DNA of 54,584 bases from Verrucomicrobiota bacterium. GTDB lineage: Bacteria > Verrucomicrobiota > Verrucomicrobiia > Verrucomicrobiales > V1-33. The translations under genes and the position numbers were made by a program. The notes under the pieces were generated by a model. The model did not search any database and had not been told where the DNA came from. It saw only the letters and a list, made by a program, of their open reading frames with translations. Positions within the stretch are counted from its first letter, which is position 1. The number at the start of each line of letters is the position of its first letter. The stretch lies in assembly GCA_003402705.1 (NCBI GenBank), contig QQNF01000022.1:1-54584 (forward strand). The letters run 5' to 3'. This document shows, in pieces, positions 10,201-21,200 of the stretch.

Positions 10201-11035
10201 AATCTGGATCGCTTCGCGTCACCCCAATCTCCCCAACGAACTCTCGCTCGCCACCACCTCTCCGCGATCGCTCTCCCGCCTCGTCCTCAAGGGCCCTAAT
10301 GTGCTCTCTTCCGGCATCACCGCCCTCACGCAACTCACCCCGATTCCAGGACCCCAGAACTCTCTGGTAGCCCTCACCGAATCCTGCCTCCCTGAAAGTC
10401 CGGACCCCGCCACCGTCCCACCCGCCAATGGCTCGCTCTGGCTCGCCAACCCGGATAGAAACTCGGTCCGCTTCATCCCCATCCCCGGCAACCCCGATAT
10501 CCCCGGCCCCTTCAACCACGGCCTCATCGGTCTCGCCCAGGGCCGCAATCGCGACCTCTGGCTCGCTGACTTCCTCGGCCACCGCGCCCTCCGCATCGAT
10601 GACTCCGGGAATCTAACAGACGCCCTCCCGCTGTACTCGAAAAACGATCTCGCCGACGCCGCCACCAAAGCCGCCAGCACCGGATCCGACAATCCTTTCC
10701 ACCTCCTCGCCGGACCATGGACCACAGGCGACCTCACAGGCCTCAACCCTTCTTCCCAGCGCAATTCCGCCGTCCTCGTCATCACCACCGATGCACGCCA
10801 CCCGGATTACCAATGGCAATCGGTCACATGGAAGGGCCAGAACCTCGCTCCCGGCAGCATCTCCGCCCTCGCCCGCGCCAGCAACAACCCGCTCGCCCCG
10901 CCAACCCCGCTCCACCGCATCTCCCCCGGCCAACCCCTCAAAGGAACCATCGGCCGATTCCTCCAGATCTACCTCACACTCTCCCATCCCATCGGCTCCC
11001 CTCCTCCCTCCCTATCCTCACTCACTGCCCGCTGA
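7202..11035 (+). CDS. Large secreted propeller protein downstream of kinase
   Basis: The 1277-residue protein has a signal peptide (MNRFSSAVFSGLLATASLVIA). Near residue 150 is a calcium-loop-like segment, DADPDGEGITNAREAF, typical of thrombospondin-3-like stretches in verrucomicrobial secreted proteins. The C-terminal half resembles an NHL/Vgb propeller, with blades such as GSLWLANPDRNSVRFIPIPG and RDLWLADFLGHRALRI. Its start codon overlaps the kinase stop (ATGA, 7202-7205), so the two are probably translationally coupled. That suggests the protein works with the sigma/kinase system, for example as a ligand-binding partner or an output. The specific function is unknown. The frame is open upstream to 6770, but that part is antisense-like overlap with the kinase. 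Confidence 0.8.
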   Translation: MNRFSSAVFSGLLATASLVIADGDTGTPPPAALTYSRHMAATSGIHDPRSSYTHLPVISGRPVSDSPLIICTASGCDILTWLYPGLSLSVALQPVAEAEEAGGPSGTSPVPPPTLADGCWQLYDSCGFPFYQSWLSSSAALLGLAPSNLLPDADPDGEGITNAREAFLRMHPFDHRSGFSLSPNWLLTPSDPPAVTVEFAGLSGRVYALEWSPDLSPGSWQTVQTPFLTPAPVDEDTDIGEDRYLIYSLTADLPPETSGLSRYFLRMTAPDGMDESAAVAGSGPGAAAARFFLVPPPDEHATENSPFQPARQLRGRFFTPRNLSDATITLNNNYVLNPANGPTAQPIALPDSFDLNDPVRVFDALFSSLPSSVQVYPTENYFYWSIRIGQRTFRGNLNLSVRTRDISRLPFYYSELADISSGGQPHRVQIVGGGTLGPTILTLRRDPQNPLRYLLSRGSRTVTFDLHNLTQAPPPQGVLRPGEIFVERTFDESGLRFLLVFQPSSQTRPATFTWLLDPGPWDAPFTAPSPDEFKELPNAPGNFLHTRTGFAFAADSRTLASARRLVLIAVTNDHVASNTWFDGPGDQLADNFDPVPLKPLLLAAFPDLTPDRIDNFGYLTDSSGTERIGLYPYHGYDAESDLSAFALSLRPTPDTDPDTLALWNTTINAIPPAVPPPPVAFAFNEGGAAQLPDNLMGSGLSRDQVSGSLTVQSAEPWQTPTFPEVWITKSQKGSVVRIHAPGDRRASLAAEYLTAPQAVHTSPDAPYPWRDGFSPFPTAVAVDPWGECWIANTGDNVAINGSRMGSVTRIGLALGGTRCRSDGSPDPTGGFLKPPFDYLSPSVTDRDGDGLLRTSSGPSPLPWPGNSDVISLDGSVKDAIDELITGYVRIPITSVASLTFRNGLLWAGSPPLNAWCLINPMSARPLTPPVRTTGAEAGIASPLHDLFWTLGNGRTSIHVFPPDRPNLPVFKESLDPALGPAASHGSAIAPWLNPDPATKGIWIASRHPNLPNELSLATTSPRSLSRLVLKGPNVLSSGITALTQLTPIPGPQNSLVALTESCLPESPDPATVPPANGSLWLANPDRNSVRFIPIPGNPDIPGPFNHGLIGLAQGRNRDLWLADFLGHRALRIDDSGNLTDALPLYSKNDLADAATKAASTGSDNPFHLLAGPWTTGDLTGLNPSSQRNSAVLVITTDARHPDYQWQSVTWKGQNLAPGSISALARASNNPLAPPTPLHRISPGQPLKGTIGRFLQIYLTLSHPIGSPPPSLSSLTAR

Positions 11036-11082
11036 TGTCGCCCGAACATCATGCCTCAGTTCATCGCCGCATCCATGAATCC

Positions 11083-11559
11083 CTATGCCGCATCGGCAAT
11101 CACCACTGCCATTCTTTGCTTGTTCTTTAAGTAACAAATAATACACGCGAAATTGCAGAGTGACATTACCGCAAAGACAGGCACTGCACGCCATCTCTCG
11201 AGACCACTGTCCGAATCAACCGGATCGACCACTGCTACATAAAGAAGTCTCCCGGATTTAGTCAATGCCGCTTCGTAAGAGTCAAATCTGTAAAAAGTCG
11301 AAGGAAGTACTTCTTGCTCTATATATTGGATAGACTCAGGATCTGGGCTTACCGATAACATCGATACAGACCAACCCACCCCCGGAATGCTTCGCAGAAA
11401 TTCCTGGGGCGCGACACCGTCAGATCGGGGTTGCTCGGAATTCAGCATCAAAAGCAGCTCATCAAGAGTCGAGTTGCTTCGCGGGGTGAAAAAATAAATC
11501 AGCGCCGCGCCGAAAACGATAACATTCACAACGGCCAGCAGAATTGAAAAAAGTCTCAT
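11083..11559 (-). CDS. Small membrane protein with two predicted helices
   Basis: The 158-residue protein has an N-terminal membrane segment (SILLAVVNVIVFGAALIYFF, about residues 4-23) and a second one near the C-terminus (VPVFAVMSLCNFACIICYL). They flank a loop of roughly 100 residues, probably extracytoplasmic, containing ERWRAVPVF just before helix 2. I do not recognise the family. The longer frame to 11673 adds an arginine-rich leader in sequence that looks intergenic, so the ATG at 11559 is preferred. Its base composition is more balanced than the surrounding genes. It shares an upstream promoter-like element with the minus-strand gene at 767-1342. Confidence 0.6.
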   Translation of the reverse strand: MRLFSILLAVVNVIVFGAALIYFFTPRSNSTLDELLLMLNSEQPRSDGVAPQEFLRSIPGVGWSVSMLSVSPDPESIQYIEQEVLPSTFYRFDSYEAALTKSGRLLYVAVVDPVDSDSGLERWRAVPVFAVMSLCNFACIICYLKNKQRMAVVIADAA

Positions 11560-11738
11560 GGGATTTGTTTGAATATCTCGGCACCGCCCCGGTCTGCATC
11601 CATGCCACGCCTCTGATCTTCCCCGGCACCCATCCACCCGCCCCCCGCGTCCAGACGCCAAACACTGCGCCACTTCCGAATGTGGAATCTGCCATCGTTA
11701 TTGAGCGTCGCGATCATACCTAACTCCAGCGCCACCAG

Positions 11739-11769
11739 AACCTATCATTCCTCACCCTCATGTCAATCC
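11739..11769 (-). promoter_or_regulatory. Promoter-like element, copy 2
   Basis: On the minus strand this has TTGACA (11766-11761), a 16-bp spacer and TAGGTT (11744-11739), nearly identical over 31 bp to 1421-1451. It lies about 180 bp upstream of the start at 11559. The two downstream genes encode unrelated proteins, so conservation of this block points to a regulatory sequence or a mobile promoter rather than gene duplication. Confidence 0.5.
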
Positions 11770-11858
11770 ATTCCCCTGCCTCTCCCTCTCCCATCACGCA
11801 TTCCCCTGCCACCCATTCCCCTGCCCTTCCCTCTCCCAACACGCATTCCCCTGCCATC
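11769..11858. repeat. 45-bp tandem repeat, two copies
   Basis: Two 45-bp units (11769-11813 and 11814-11858) differ at only a few positions. Each contains the 12-mer CATTCCCCTGCC twice, giving 12-mer starts at 11769, 11799, 11814 and 11844. The block is extremely C-rich. It may be a minisatellite; no function is visible. Confidence 0.75.
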
Positions 11859-11926
11859 CCGCGATTAGGGCTCGCCCCTCCCCCACTTCGCATGGCAATC
11901 TTCACCCCTACATTCCCCTCCACCGC

Positions 11927-14272
11927 ATGACCCCGAGGACCGCCTGTCTCCTGTTGCTCCTTTTCATCCAGCCAATCCGCGCCGCCGCACCCGGACCCGA
12001 CCCCGCCCCATGGGCCGAACCCGGCTTCCCGTTCCTGACCTCCGCCGTCGATTTCTCCACCCTCATCCCCGGCGGCCCCGTCACCGTCCGCGGTCTCATC
12101 ATCCGTCTCCCCCACAAGGTCTGTCTCTGCTACGACCTCGACCGCGGCACCATCACCGGCATCTGGCAGCACGAGGGCAACGATCCGGTCACCAGAACCT
12201 CCATCGCCGCCATCTCATGGGACCACCCCAACCGCAAATCCGAAGGCGGCACCCGTCACCTGCCAGTCCCTAACGGACTCCTCCTTCCGCTCAGCCCCAA
12301 CACCCCACCACCACCTCCCTCACGCTGGTCATCCCTCTCGCTCGCGGAAAACTCTCTCCGCCTCCACGTCCCATCAGGCGGCCGCCATTCCTCCATCACA
12401 TGGGAATCAACCCTCACAACTCTCGGCCCCGCCGTCCGCCAGAGAATCTCCGACGGCTCCACTTCCATCCTAACGTCCGGCCCGGTCCCGGACGACGCCA
12501 CATGGTCAGGCCCGGAAATCACCCGCGCATGGCTCTCGCCAGTCACGCTCCCCATCCAACCCGGCAATCCCAGCGCCGCCCTCATCGCCGACCGCATCCC
12601 GCTCCCATTCCCCAACCCATGGCAGCGCAAGGTCCGGCTCAGCGGGCTCGCCTGCTTCCCCGACGGCCGGGCCGCCCTCTGCACCATCGACGGCGATGTC
12701 TGGATCACCAACCCGCTCACCCCGAACGCCACCTCCGTCTCATGGCACCGCTTCGCCTCCGCACTCCATGAACCCCAGAGTCTCGCCATCGCCAACGGAC
12801 GCCTCCACGCCTTCACCCGCGACGGCATCATCGCACTCGATCCCGGTCCCTCAGGCCTCTGCGATACCTACTTGAATTTCTGTCAGGACATCCCCCAGTC
12901 CGGCGAAACCCGCGAGTTCCCCATGGACCTCGCCGCACGTCCCGACGGAGGCTTCTACGCCGCTAAAGGCGGTCAGCAACTCACCACCAAAACCCCCGGC
13001 GCCGGCCGCATCTACTCCATCTCCCCCGACGGCAAATCCGTCACCGAACTCTGCTGCGGTCTCCGCCAGCCCTACCTCGGCATCCACCCAGCCTCCGGCC
13101 TCCTCACCGCCTCGGACCAGCAAGGCAACTGGATCCCCGCCACCCCCATCCACAAAATCCGCCCCGGCGCGTTCTACGGCTTCCGCGATGCCGCCCCAAA
13201 CCCCGCCCCTCCCATCACCGAACCCCTCCTCTGGATCCCCCACGAGGTCAATCAAAGCGCCGCCGGCCAGGTCTGGACCGACCCCACCCGCATGGGCGCT
13301 CTCTCCAACCAGCTCATCCACCTAGCCTACTTCAAACCCGCCCTCTTCACCGTCTCCACCGCCCCCGACGACTCCCAGGCCGCCATCCAGCCGCTCCCTA
13401 TCCGCCTCGACTTCCCACCCCTCAAAGCCGCCACCAACCCCATCGACGGCTCGCTCCTCGTCTGCGGCTTCCAAATCTGGGGCACCGACGCCCCAGAAAT
13501 CTCCGGCTTCATCCGCATCCGCCCAGGCAACCAGCCACCCACATGGCCCACCGCCATCACCGCCGCCCCCGGCGGTCTCATCCTCACCTTCGCCCGCGAC
13601 CTCGTCCCTCCCGCCCAGAACGCCGCCCTCGTCCGCTCGTGGCACTACCTCCGCTCCAAAAACTACGGCTCCCCTCACCTCAAAGCCGATAATTCCCCCG
13701 GCGAAGACGTCCTCCCCGCCTCCGGCCTCCAACTCAGCCACGACCGCCGCCACGTCTTCATCCACGCACCTTCCCTCGCCCCCTCCCAACAGAGCCGCAT
13801 CGACTGGAACCTCGCCGCCACCGACGGCACCACCCTCCAAAGCTTCGCCTGTCTCACCGTCCATTCCCTCGCCCCCCAACCGTCCCTCATCTCCCTCTTC
13901 GACCCTAACTGGCAGCCCCCCGCCCACACTTCTCCCGCTCCTCCCACGACCGAAGCAAAACCCAGCGCCGCCCGCGGCAAAGAACTCGCCCTCCAGATCG
14001 GGTGCCTCTCCTGCCACAGCACCAACGGCTCCATGGAAGGCATGAAAGGCCCCTCATGGCACGACCTCCACGGCTCCCGCCAGACCCTCACCGACGGTTC
14101 CACCATCACCATCGACGACGCCTACCTCCGCGAATCCATCCTCAACCCCGCCGCCGCCACCCGCAAAGGCTTCCTCACCCCAGACTCCGGCATGCCCCCC
14201 TACGCCGGCATCCTCAACCCCTCCCAAATCGACAGCATCATCCTCTTCATCCGCTCCCTCGCCAAACCCTGA
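11927..14272 (+). CDS. Secreted propeller dehydrogenase-like protein with cytochrome c domain
   Basis: The 781-residue protein has a signal peptide (TACLLLLLFIQPIRAAA). The N-terminal segment CLCYDLDRGTITGIWQHEG resembles the DUF6797-type domain found before PVC membrane-bound dehydrogenases. A propeller region follows (LACFPDGRAALCTIDGDVWI) and then a C-terminal class I cytochrome c, with haem motif C693-L-S-C696-H697 and a likely Met ligand in PDSGMPPYAG near residue 757. Such proteins are thought to oxidise a periplasmic substrate, often a sugar, and pass electrons to the respiratory chain. The substrate is unknown here. It stands alone before gyrB. Confidence 0.82.
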   Translation: MTPRTACLLLLLFIQPIRAAAPGPDPAPWAEPGFPFLTSAVDFSTLIPGGPVTVRGLIIRLPHKVCLCYDLDRGTITGIWQHEGNDPVTRTSIAAISWDHPNRKSEGGTRHLPVPNGLLLPLSPNTPPPPPSRWSSLSLAENSLRLHVPSGGRHSSITWESTLTTLGPAVRQRISDGSTSILTSGPVPDDATWSGPEITRAWLSPVTLPIQPGNPSAALIADRIPLPFPNPWQRKVRLSGLACFPDGRAALCTIDGDVWITNPLTPNATSVSWHRFASALHEPQSLAIANGRLHAFTRDGIIALDPGPSGLCDTYLNFCQDIPQSGETREFPMDLAARPDGGFYAAKGGQQLTTKTPGAGRIYSISPDGKSVTELCCGLRQPYLGIHPASGLLTASDQQGNWIPATPIHKIRPGAFYGFRDAAPNPAPPITEPLLWIPHEVNQSAAGQVWTDPTRMGALSNQLIHLAYFKPALFTVSTAPDDSQAAIQPLPIRLDFPPLKAATNPIDGSLLVCGFQIWGTDAPEISGFIRIRPGNQPPTWPTAITAAPGGLILTFARDLVPPAQNAALVRSWHYLRSKNYGSPHLKADNSPGEDVLPASGLQLSHDRRHVFIHAPSLAPSQQSRIDWNLAATDGTTLQSFACLTVHSLAPQPSLISLFDPNWQPPAHTSPAPPTTEAKPSAARGKELALQIGCLSCHSTNGSMEGMKGPSWHDLHGSRQTLTDGSTITIDDAYLRESILNPAAATRKGFLTPDSGMPPYAGILNPSQIDSIILFIRSLAKP

Positions 14273-14298
14273 TCCCCCCACACCTCCCCGAACCAGGG

Positions 14299-16935
<2,637 letters not shown>

Positions 16936-16950
16936 CCAGCCTCCCCGCCC

Positions 16951-18201
16951 ATGCCAGCCATCCCTCAGCTCCGCCGTGTCAATGTCCGCACGCCGGAAGT
17001 CATGCAGCTCGTCCAGGCTGAAGTCGAAGTCCACTACCGCAGCCGCATCGTCGACGCCCTCCGCGCCGCCGGCGGCACCCTGACCATCGCGAACACCACC
17101 ATCCGACTCGCCAAACAATTCGGCTTCTGCTACGGCGTCGAACGCGCCATCGACCTCGCCTACGCCGCTCGCAAGGTCTTCGCCGGCCGCAATCTCTTCC
17201 TCCTCGGCGAAATCATCCACAACCCGGAGGTCAATCGCCAGCTCCGCGAAATGGACATCCGCTTCCTCGCCAGCAGACCCTCGGACGACGAACTCCAGGC
17301 CCTCCACCCGGACGATGTCGTCATCGTCCCAGCCTTCGGCGCAGAAACCGCCGTCATGCAGCAGATCGCCGCACGCGGCTGCGCCACCATCGACACCACC
17401 TGCGGCGATGTCATGTCCGTCTGGCGCAGGGTCCGCGACTACGCCAAACGCGACTTCACTTCCATCATCCACGGCAAATCCACCCACGAGGAAACCCGCG
17501 CCACCGCCTCCCGCGCCCTCGGCGACTCCGGCGGCGGCCACTACCTCGTCATCCTCACTCTCGACGACTGCGACGCCGTCACCCAGTACCTCGCCGGCCT
17601 CGGCAACCGCGACGCTTTCCTCGCCCGCTTCGCCGGAAGCGTCAGCGATGGCTTCGACCCCGACACCCACCTCCTCCGCATCGGCGTCGCTAACCAGACC
17701 ACCATGCTCAAAAGCGAAACCGAGGAAATCCAGCGCCGTCTCCGCACCGCCATCGAAACCCGCGACGGCTCCCCTGACAACTTCCTCGTCTTCGACACCA
17801 TCTGCGGAGCCACTCAGGAACGCCAGGACGCGCTCTTCGACATGCTCAACGACCCCATGGACCTCATGCTCGTCGTCGGCGGCTACAACAGTTCCAATAC
17901 CACCCACCTCGTCGAAATCGCTGAACAACAGCTCCCCACGTTCTTCATCCGCAACGCCTCCTGTCTCGAATCCCTCGAACAAATCATCCACTTCGACCTC
18001 CACCAGAAGGCCGAACACTCGTCCTACACCGACAAACTCAAGGGCCACGGCCCAGTCACCGTCGGCATCACCGCCGGCGCTTCCTGCCCCAATAACCTCA
18101 TCGAGGAAACCATCGTCCGCGTCTTCGCCCTCCGCGGCATCTCCCGCGACGCCCTCGAAGCCGCCATCCCCGCCCCGCCCACGCCAGCCGACGCCGCCTG
18201 A
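16951..18201 (+). CDS. ispH: 4-hydroxy-3-methylbut-2-enyl diphosphate reductase
   Basis: IspH (LytB) carries out the last step of the MEP isoprenoid pathway, converting HMBPP to IPP and DMAPP with a [4Fe-4S] cluster. The three cluster cysteines are visible: Cys60 in FGFCYGVERA, Cys151 in DTTCGDV and Cys285 in DTICGATQERQ. Conserved His residues include H90 in GEIIHN and the one in IHGKSTHEET. At 416 residues it is the long, cyanobacterial/plant-like form with an N-terminal extension of about 45 residues, compared with about 315 in E. coli. It probably shares the gyrB transcript (15-bp gap). It ends only 9 bp before the convergent macroglobulin gene. Confidence 0.95.
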   Translation: MPAIPQLRRVNVRTPEVMQLVQAEVEVHYRSRIVDALRAAGGTLTIANTTIRLAKQFGFCYGVERAIDLAYAARKVFAGRNLFLLGEIIHNPEVNRQLREMDIRFLASRPSDDELQALHPDDVVIVPAFGAETAVMQQIAARGCATIDTTCGDVMSVWRRVRDYAKRDFTSIIHGKSTHEETRATASRALGDSGGGHYLVILTLDDCDAVTQYLAGLGNRDAFLARFAGSVSDGFDPDTHLLRIGVANQTTMLKSETEEIQRRLRTAIETRDGSPDNFLVFDTICGATQERQDALFDMLNDPMDLMLVVGGYNSSNTTHLVEIAEQQLPTFFIRNASCLESLEQIIHFDLHQKAEHSSYTDKLKGHGPVTVGITAGASCPNNLIEETIVRVFALRGISRDALEAAIPAPPTPADAA

Positions 18202-18210
18202 CAACAACCG

Positions 18211-21200
18211 TCACTCGGCCTTCAGCACGCCCGCCACGCCGTGGCTCCTGAACTCAGGCGCATACAGGCTCTCCACCGTCGCCAGTCCGCTCCGGCACGC
18301 ACCCCGCTGCTGCACCCGCACGCTGTATTCAAACACGTGCACTCCCTTCGGCAGGGTCTCGATGAAGTAATGCACCGCCGTGTCCCGCGTGCTCTCGTAA
18401 TACCCCACGCCTCCCTGCTCACGCCACCCTGACAACACTCCCGTCGGCTCGCAGCTCGCAGGCCGCTCGTCCTTCAGGTGCACAAACTCAAGCTCCCGGT
18501 CACTCCGCACCTCCACCCGCACCACCACTTCATCCCCCACCCGCACCTTCCCCGCCACCGCCCGCAACTCCGGCCCTTTCTCCCCCGCCACCCGCACCAG
18601 CAACTGCTTCCTAACTGTCAGCGGCCCGCCCGCCGCCGCCGCCGTCACCTTCTCCGCATCCTCCAGATACACCCAGTGCACCGCCCCCCACGCACTCCCC
18701 GCCGCAGTCTGCTTCAAAACAACCCTCGCACTCTCCCCCGTAATCTCCGCCGCCGGTATCCTCTCCCGGAAATACCCGCTCCCAGCCTCCCGCCGCTCAG
18801 GCACCACCTCCCTCGACCCCACCCGCACCTTCGCCGTCCCTCCCCCACTCCACCCAGCCTTCCCGCCTCCCATCACCGCATGCACCGCATCCGCCGTCGC
18901 CTTCGTCGTCGGCCACGAATGCGTCCGCTTCTGCCCTAACAGCCACTGCTCGCACTCCCCAGCCCTCTCCTCATCCCCGCCAATTTCCCGAAACGCCTCC
19001 ACCATCATCGCCTGGGTCTCCACCGGCGCTTCCTCCCACCGCCACAACTCCCGCTTCTCCGCCCAATAACGTCCCGTCTCCTCCCGGTAAACCGACCGCT
19101 CCCGCAAGCTCGCCAGCACCAACCGCGCTCCCTCCGCATCCCCAAACCGCTTCATCCCAATCGCCGCCTGCGCCTGCACCATCCGCGGCTTCTTCATCCA
19201 CTTCGTCCGCGCCTGCCCAAGGAAATACTCTAGCGCTTTCCTGCTCTCATCCGCCACCGGCCGTCCCTCCTTCAGCCCGCTCCGACCGTACAACCACAGC
19301 GCCACCAGATCCGTCAACCGATCCCCCTTCTCCTTCCGGTCCGCCCTAACTGCCTCCCGGTGCTCCCGCTCCAGCCACTCGTCCGCCCACTCCACCGCCT
19401 CGTCAATCATCTCGCTCTCCACCTTGATCCCCAATCGCTCCAGCTTCCCGAAACCCGCCAGCACATACAGCGTAATCCGCTCATTCGTCCCCCCGCCCGC
19501 AAACCAGGGCCACGACCCACCCTTCAATTGCAGCCCTTCCAGCTTCGCCAGCACCCCCGCCGTCTCCGCATCCAGTCTCGACGCATCAAACAACTCCCCC
19601 GCATTCCGCCGCTGCTCGCTCTCTTTCGCCGCCTCCCGCATCCACGGGGTCTCCTCCATCAGCACCGCCTTCAAATCCCCGTTCTTCAGCAACGGGCTCT
19701 CCAGCGCATCCACCTGCACATCCCGCCACACATCAAACACCCGCCGGATCTCCGGATCACTCAACGCCAGATGCCGCGCCAGCGCATTCGCATAATACCG
19801 ATTAAATATCTGCTCCGCACACTCATGCGGAAACTCCATCAGGTACGGCAACGCCATCACCGCCGCCCACCCCGGCCGACTCGTCAGCTCCACACTCAAC
19901 CCCTGATGCCGCAAGGTCTCCGACCCACCACCCGCCGCCAGTTTCTCAAACACATACGCCTTCTCACCCACCCCCCCCATCCCCAGCGGCAGGCTCTCCG
20001 TCACCAGCACCCGCCTCGACAACACCGGCAGCCATCCTTCCTCCCCATCACTCACCTCCGTCGTCCCCGCCACCGCCTTCCACGTCAGAAATCCCTGCCC
20101 GTCCGGCACCCTCACCCGCCACGTCAGGCTGCGCGATTCCTTCGCAGGAACCGTGAACGTCTGCTCGGAGACCGTCAATCCTAACGCCGCATCCGCCGCC
20201 GCACCGCTCTCCCCGTCCGCGAAACTCAACCGCGCCGTCCCACTCTGCTCCCGCTCACTCTGATTCGTCACCTTCACCGCCATCTCCACCTCATCTCCCT
20301 CCCGCAGAAACCGCGGCGGATTCGCCTGCACCATCAGATCCCGCGCCGTCACCGTCTCTCCACTCACAAGGCCCGACCTAAGCTTCCGGTCATGCGCAAA
20401 CCCCAGAAACCGCCACGCCGTCACACTCTCAGGCATCGTAAACGTCAGCTTCACCGTCCCATCCGCCCCACTCATCACCACCGGCTGGAAAAACGCCGTC
20501 TCCTGAAAGTTCTTCCGCGCCGTAATACCCGCCACCGGCCCGCCTCCATCACTAACCGCTTTCTCCCCACCCTCCGCCTCAGCCGCCGGACTCACATACG
20601 CAGACGCACCTCCCACCGCCATCACCGGCGCCGGTGCCGCCAGCAACCCGTCCACCGCATCCCTCGAAATCGCATCCCTCCCGAACCGCAACCCTCTCGT
20701 CACCTTCGAATTCACCCCAGACATCCCATACAACTCGCCACTGCCCTCAAACTCCGCCCTCACCACCCACTCCCGTCTCCAGGTCCTATCAGGTTCCAAA
20801 TCGGGATCCCAGTCATCCACTAACGTCTCCAGCTCCTCAAACGCATGCCGCATCCCCATCGGCCCAGCCTCCGGCTCCCTCCGAAACCCATCAAACGCCT
20901 CCACCCACCGATGCTCCTTCATGCTCTCCAAGGACCCATCATAAAGCACCGCCGCCATCTCCACCGCCGCACGCTCCGCCCCAGCCCCGCCAATTGTCAG
21001 GCTCCACGTGTCCGTCGCCCCCGGCTTCAGCTTCGATGTCATATGTTCCCACTTCACCACCAGCTCCTTGTTCCGCCACGGCACCCGCACCGGAATCACC
21101 TCCGACACCATCCGCCGCTCCCTCACCTGGCTGATCCTCACATTCAATCCGCCCCGATGCGCCTCCGTAATCCGATACCGAATCCCCTGCTGGCTCCGCG

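Larger units (their letters stand above)
11560..11926. other. Intergenic region with promoter-like element and tandem repeat
   Basis: This 367-bp region separates the small membrane protein (minus) from the propeller/cytochrome c gene (plus). It contains the promoter-like element at 11739-11769 and a 45-bp tandem repeat at 11769-11858. I see no convincing gene in it. Confidence 0.6.
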
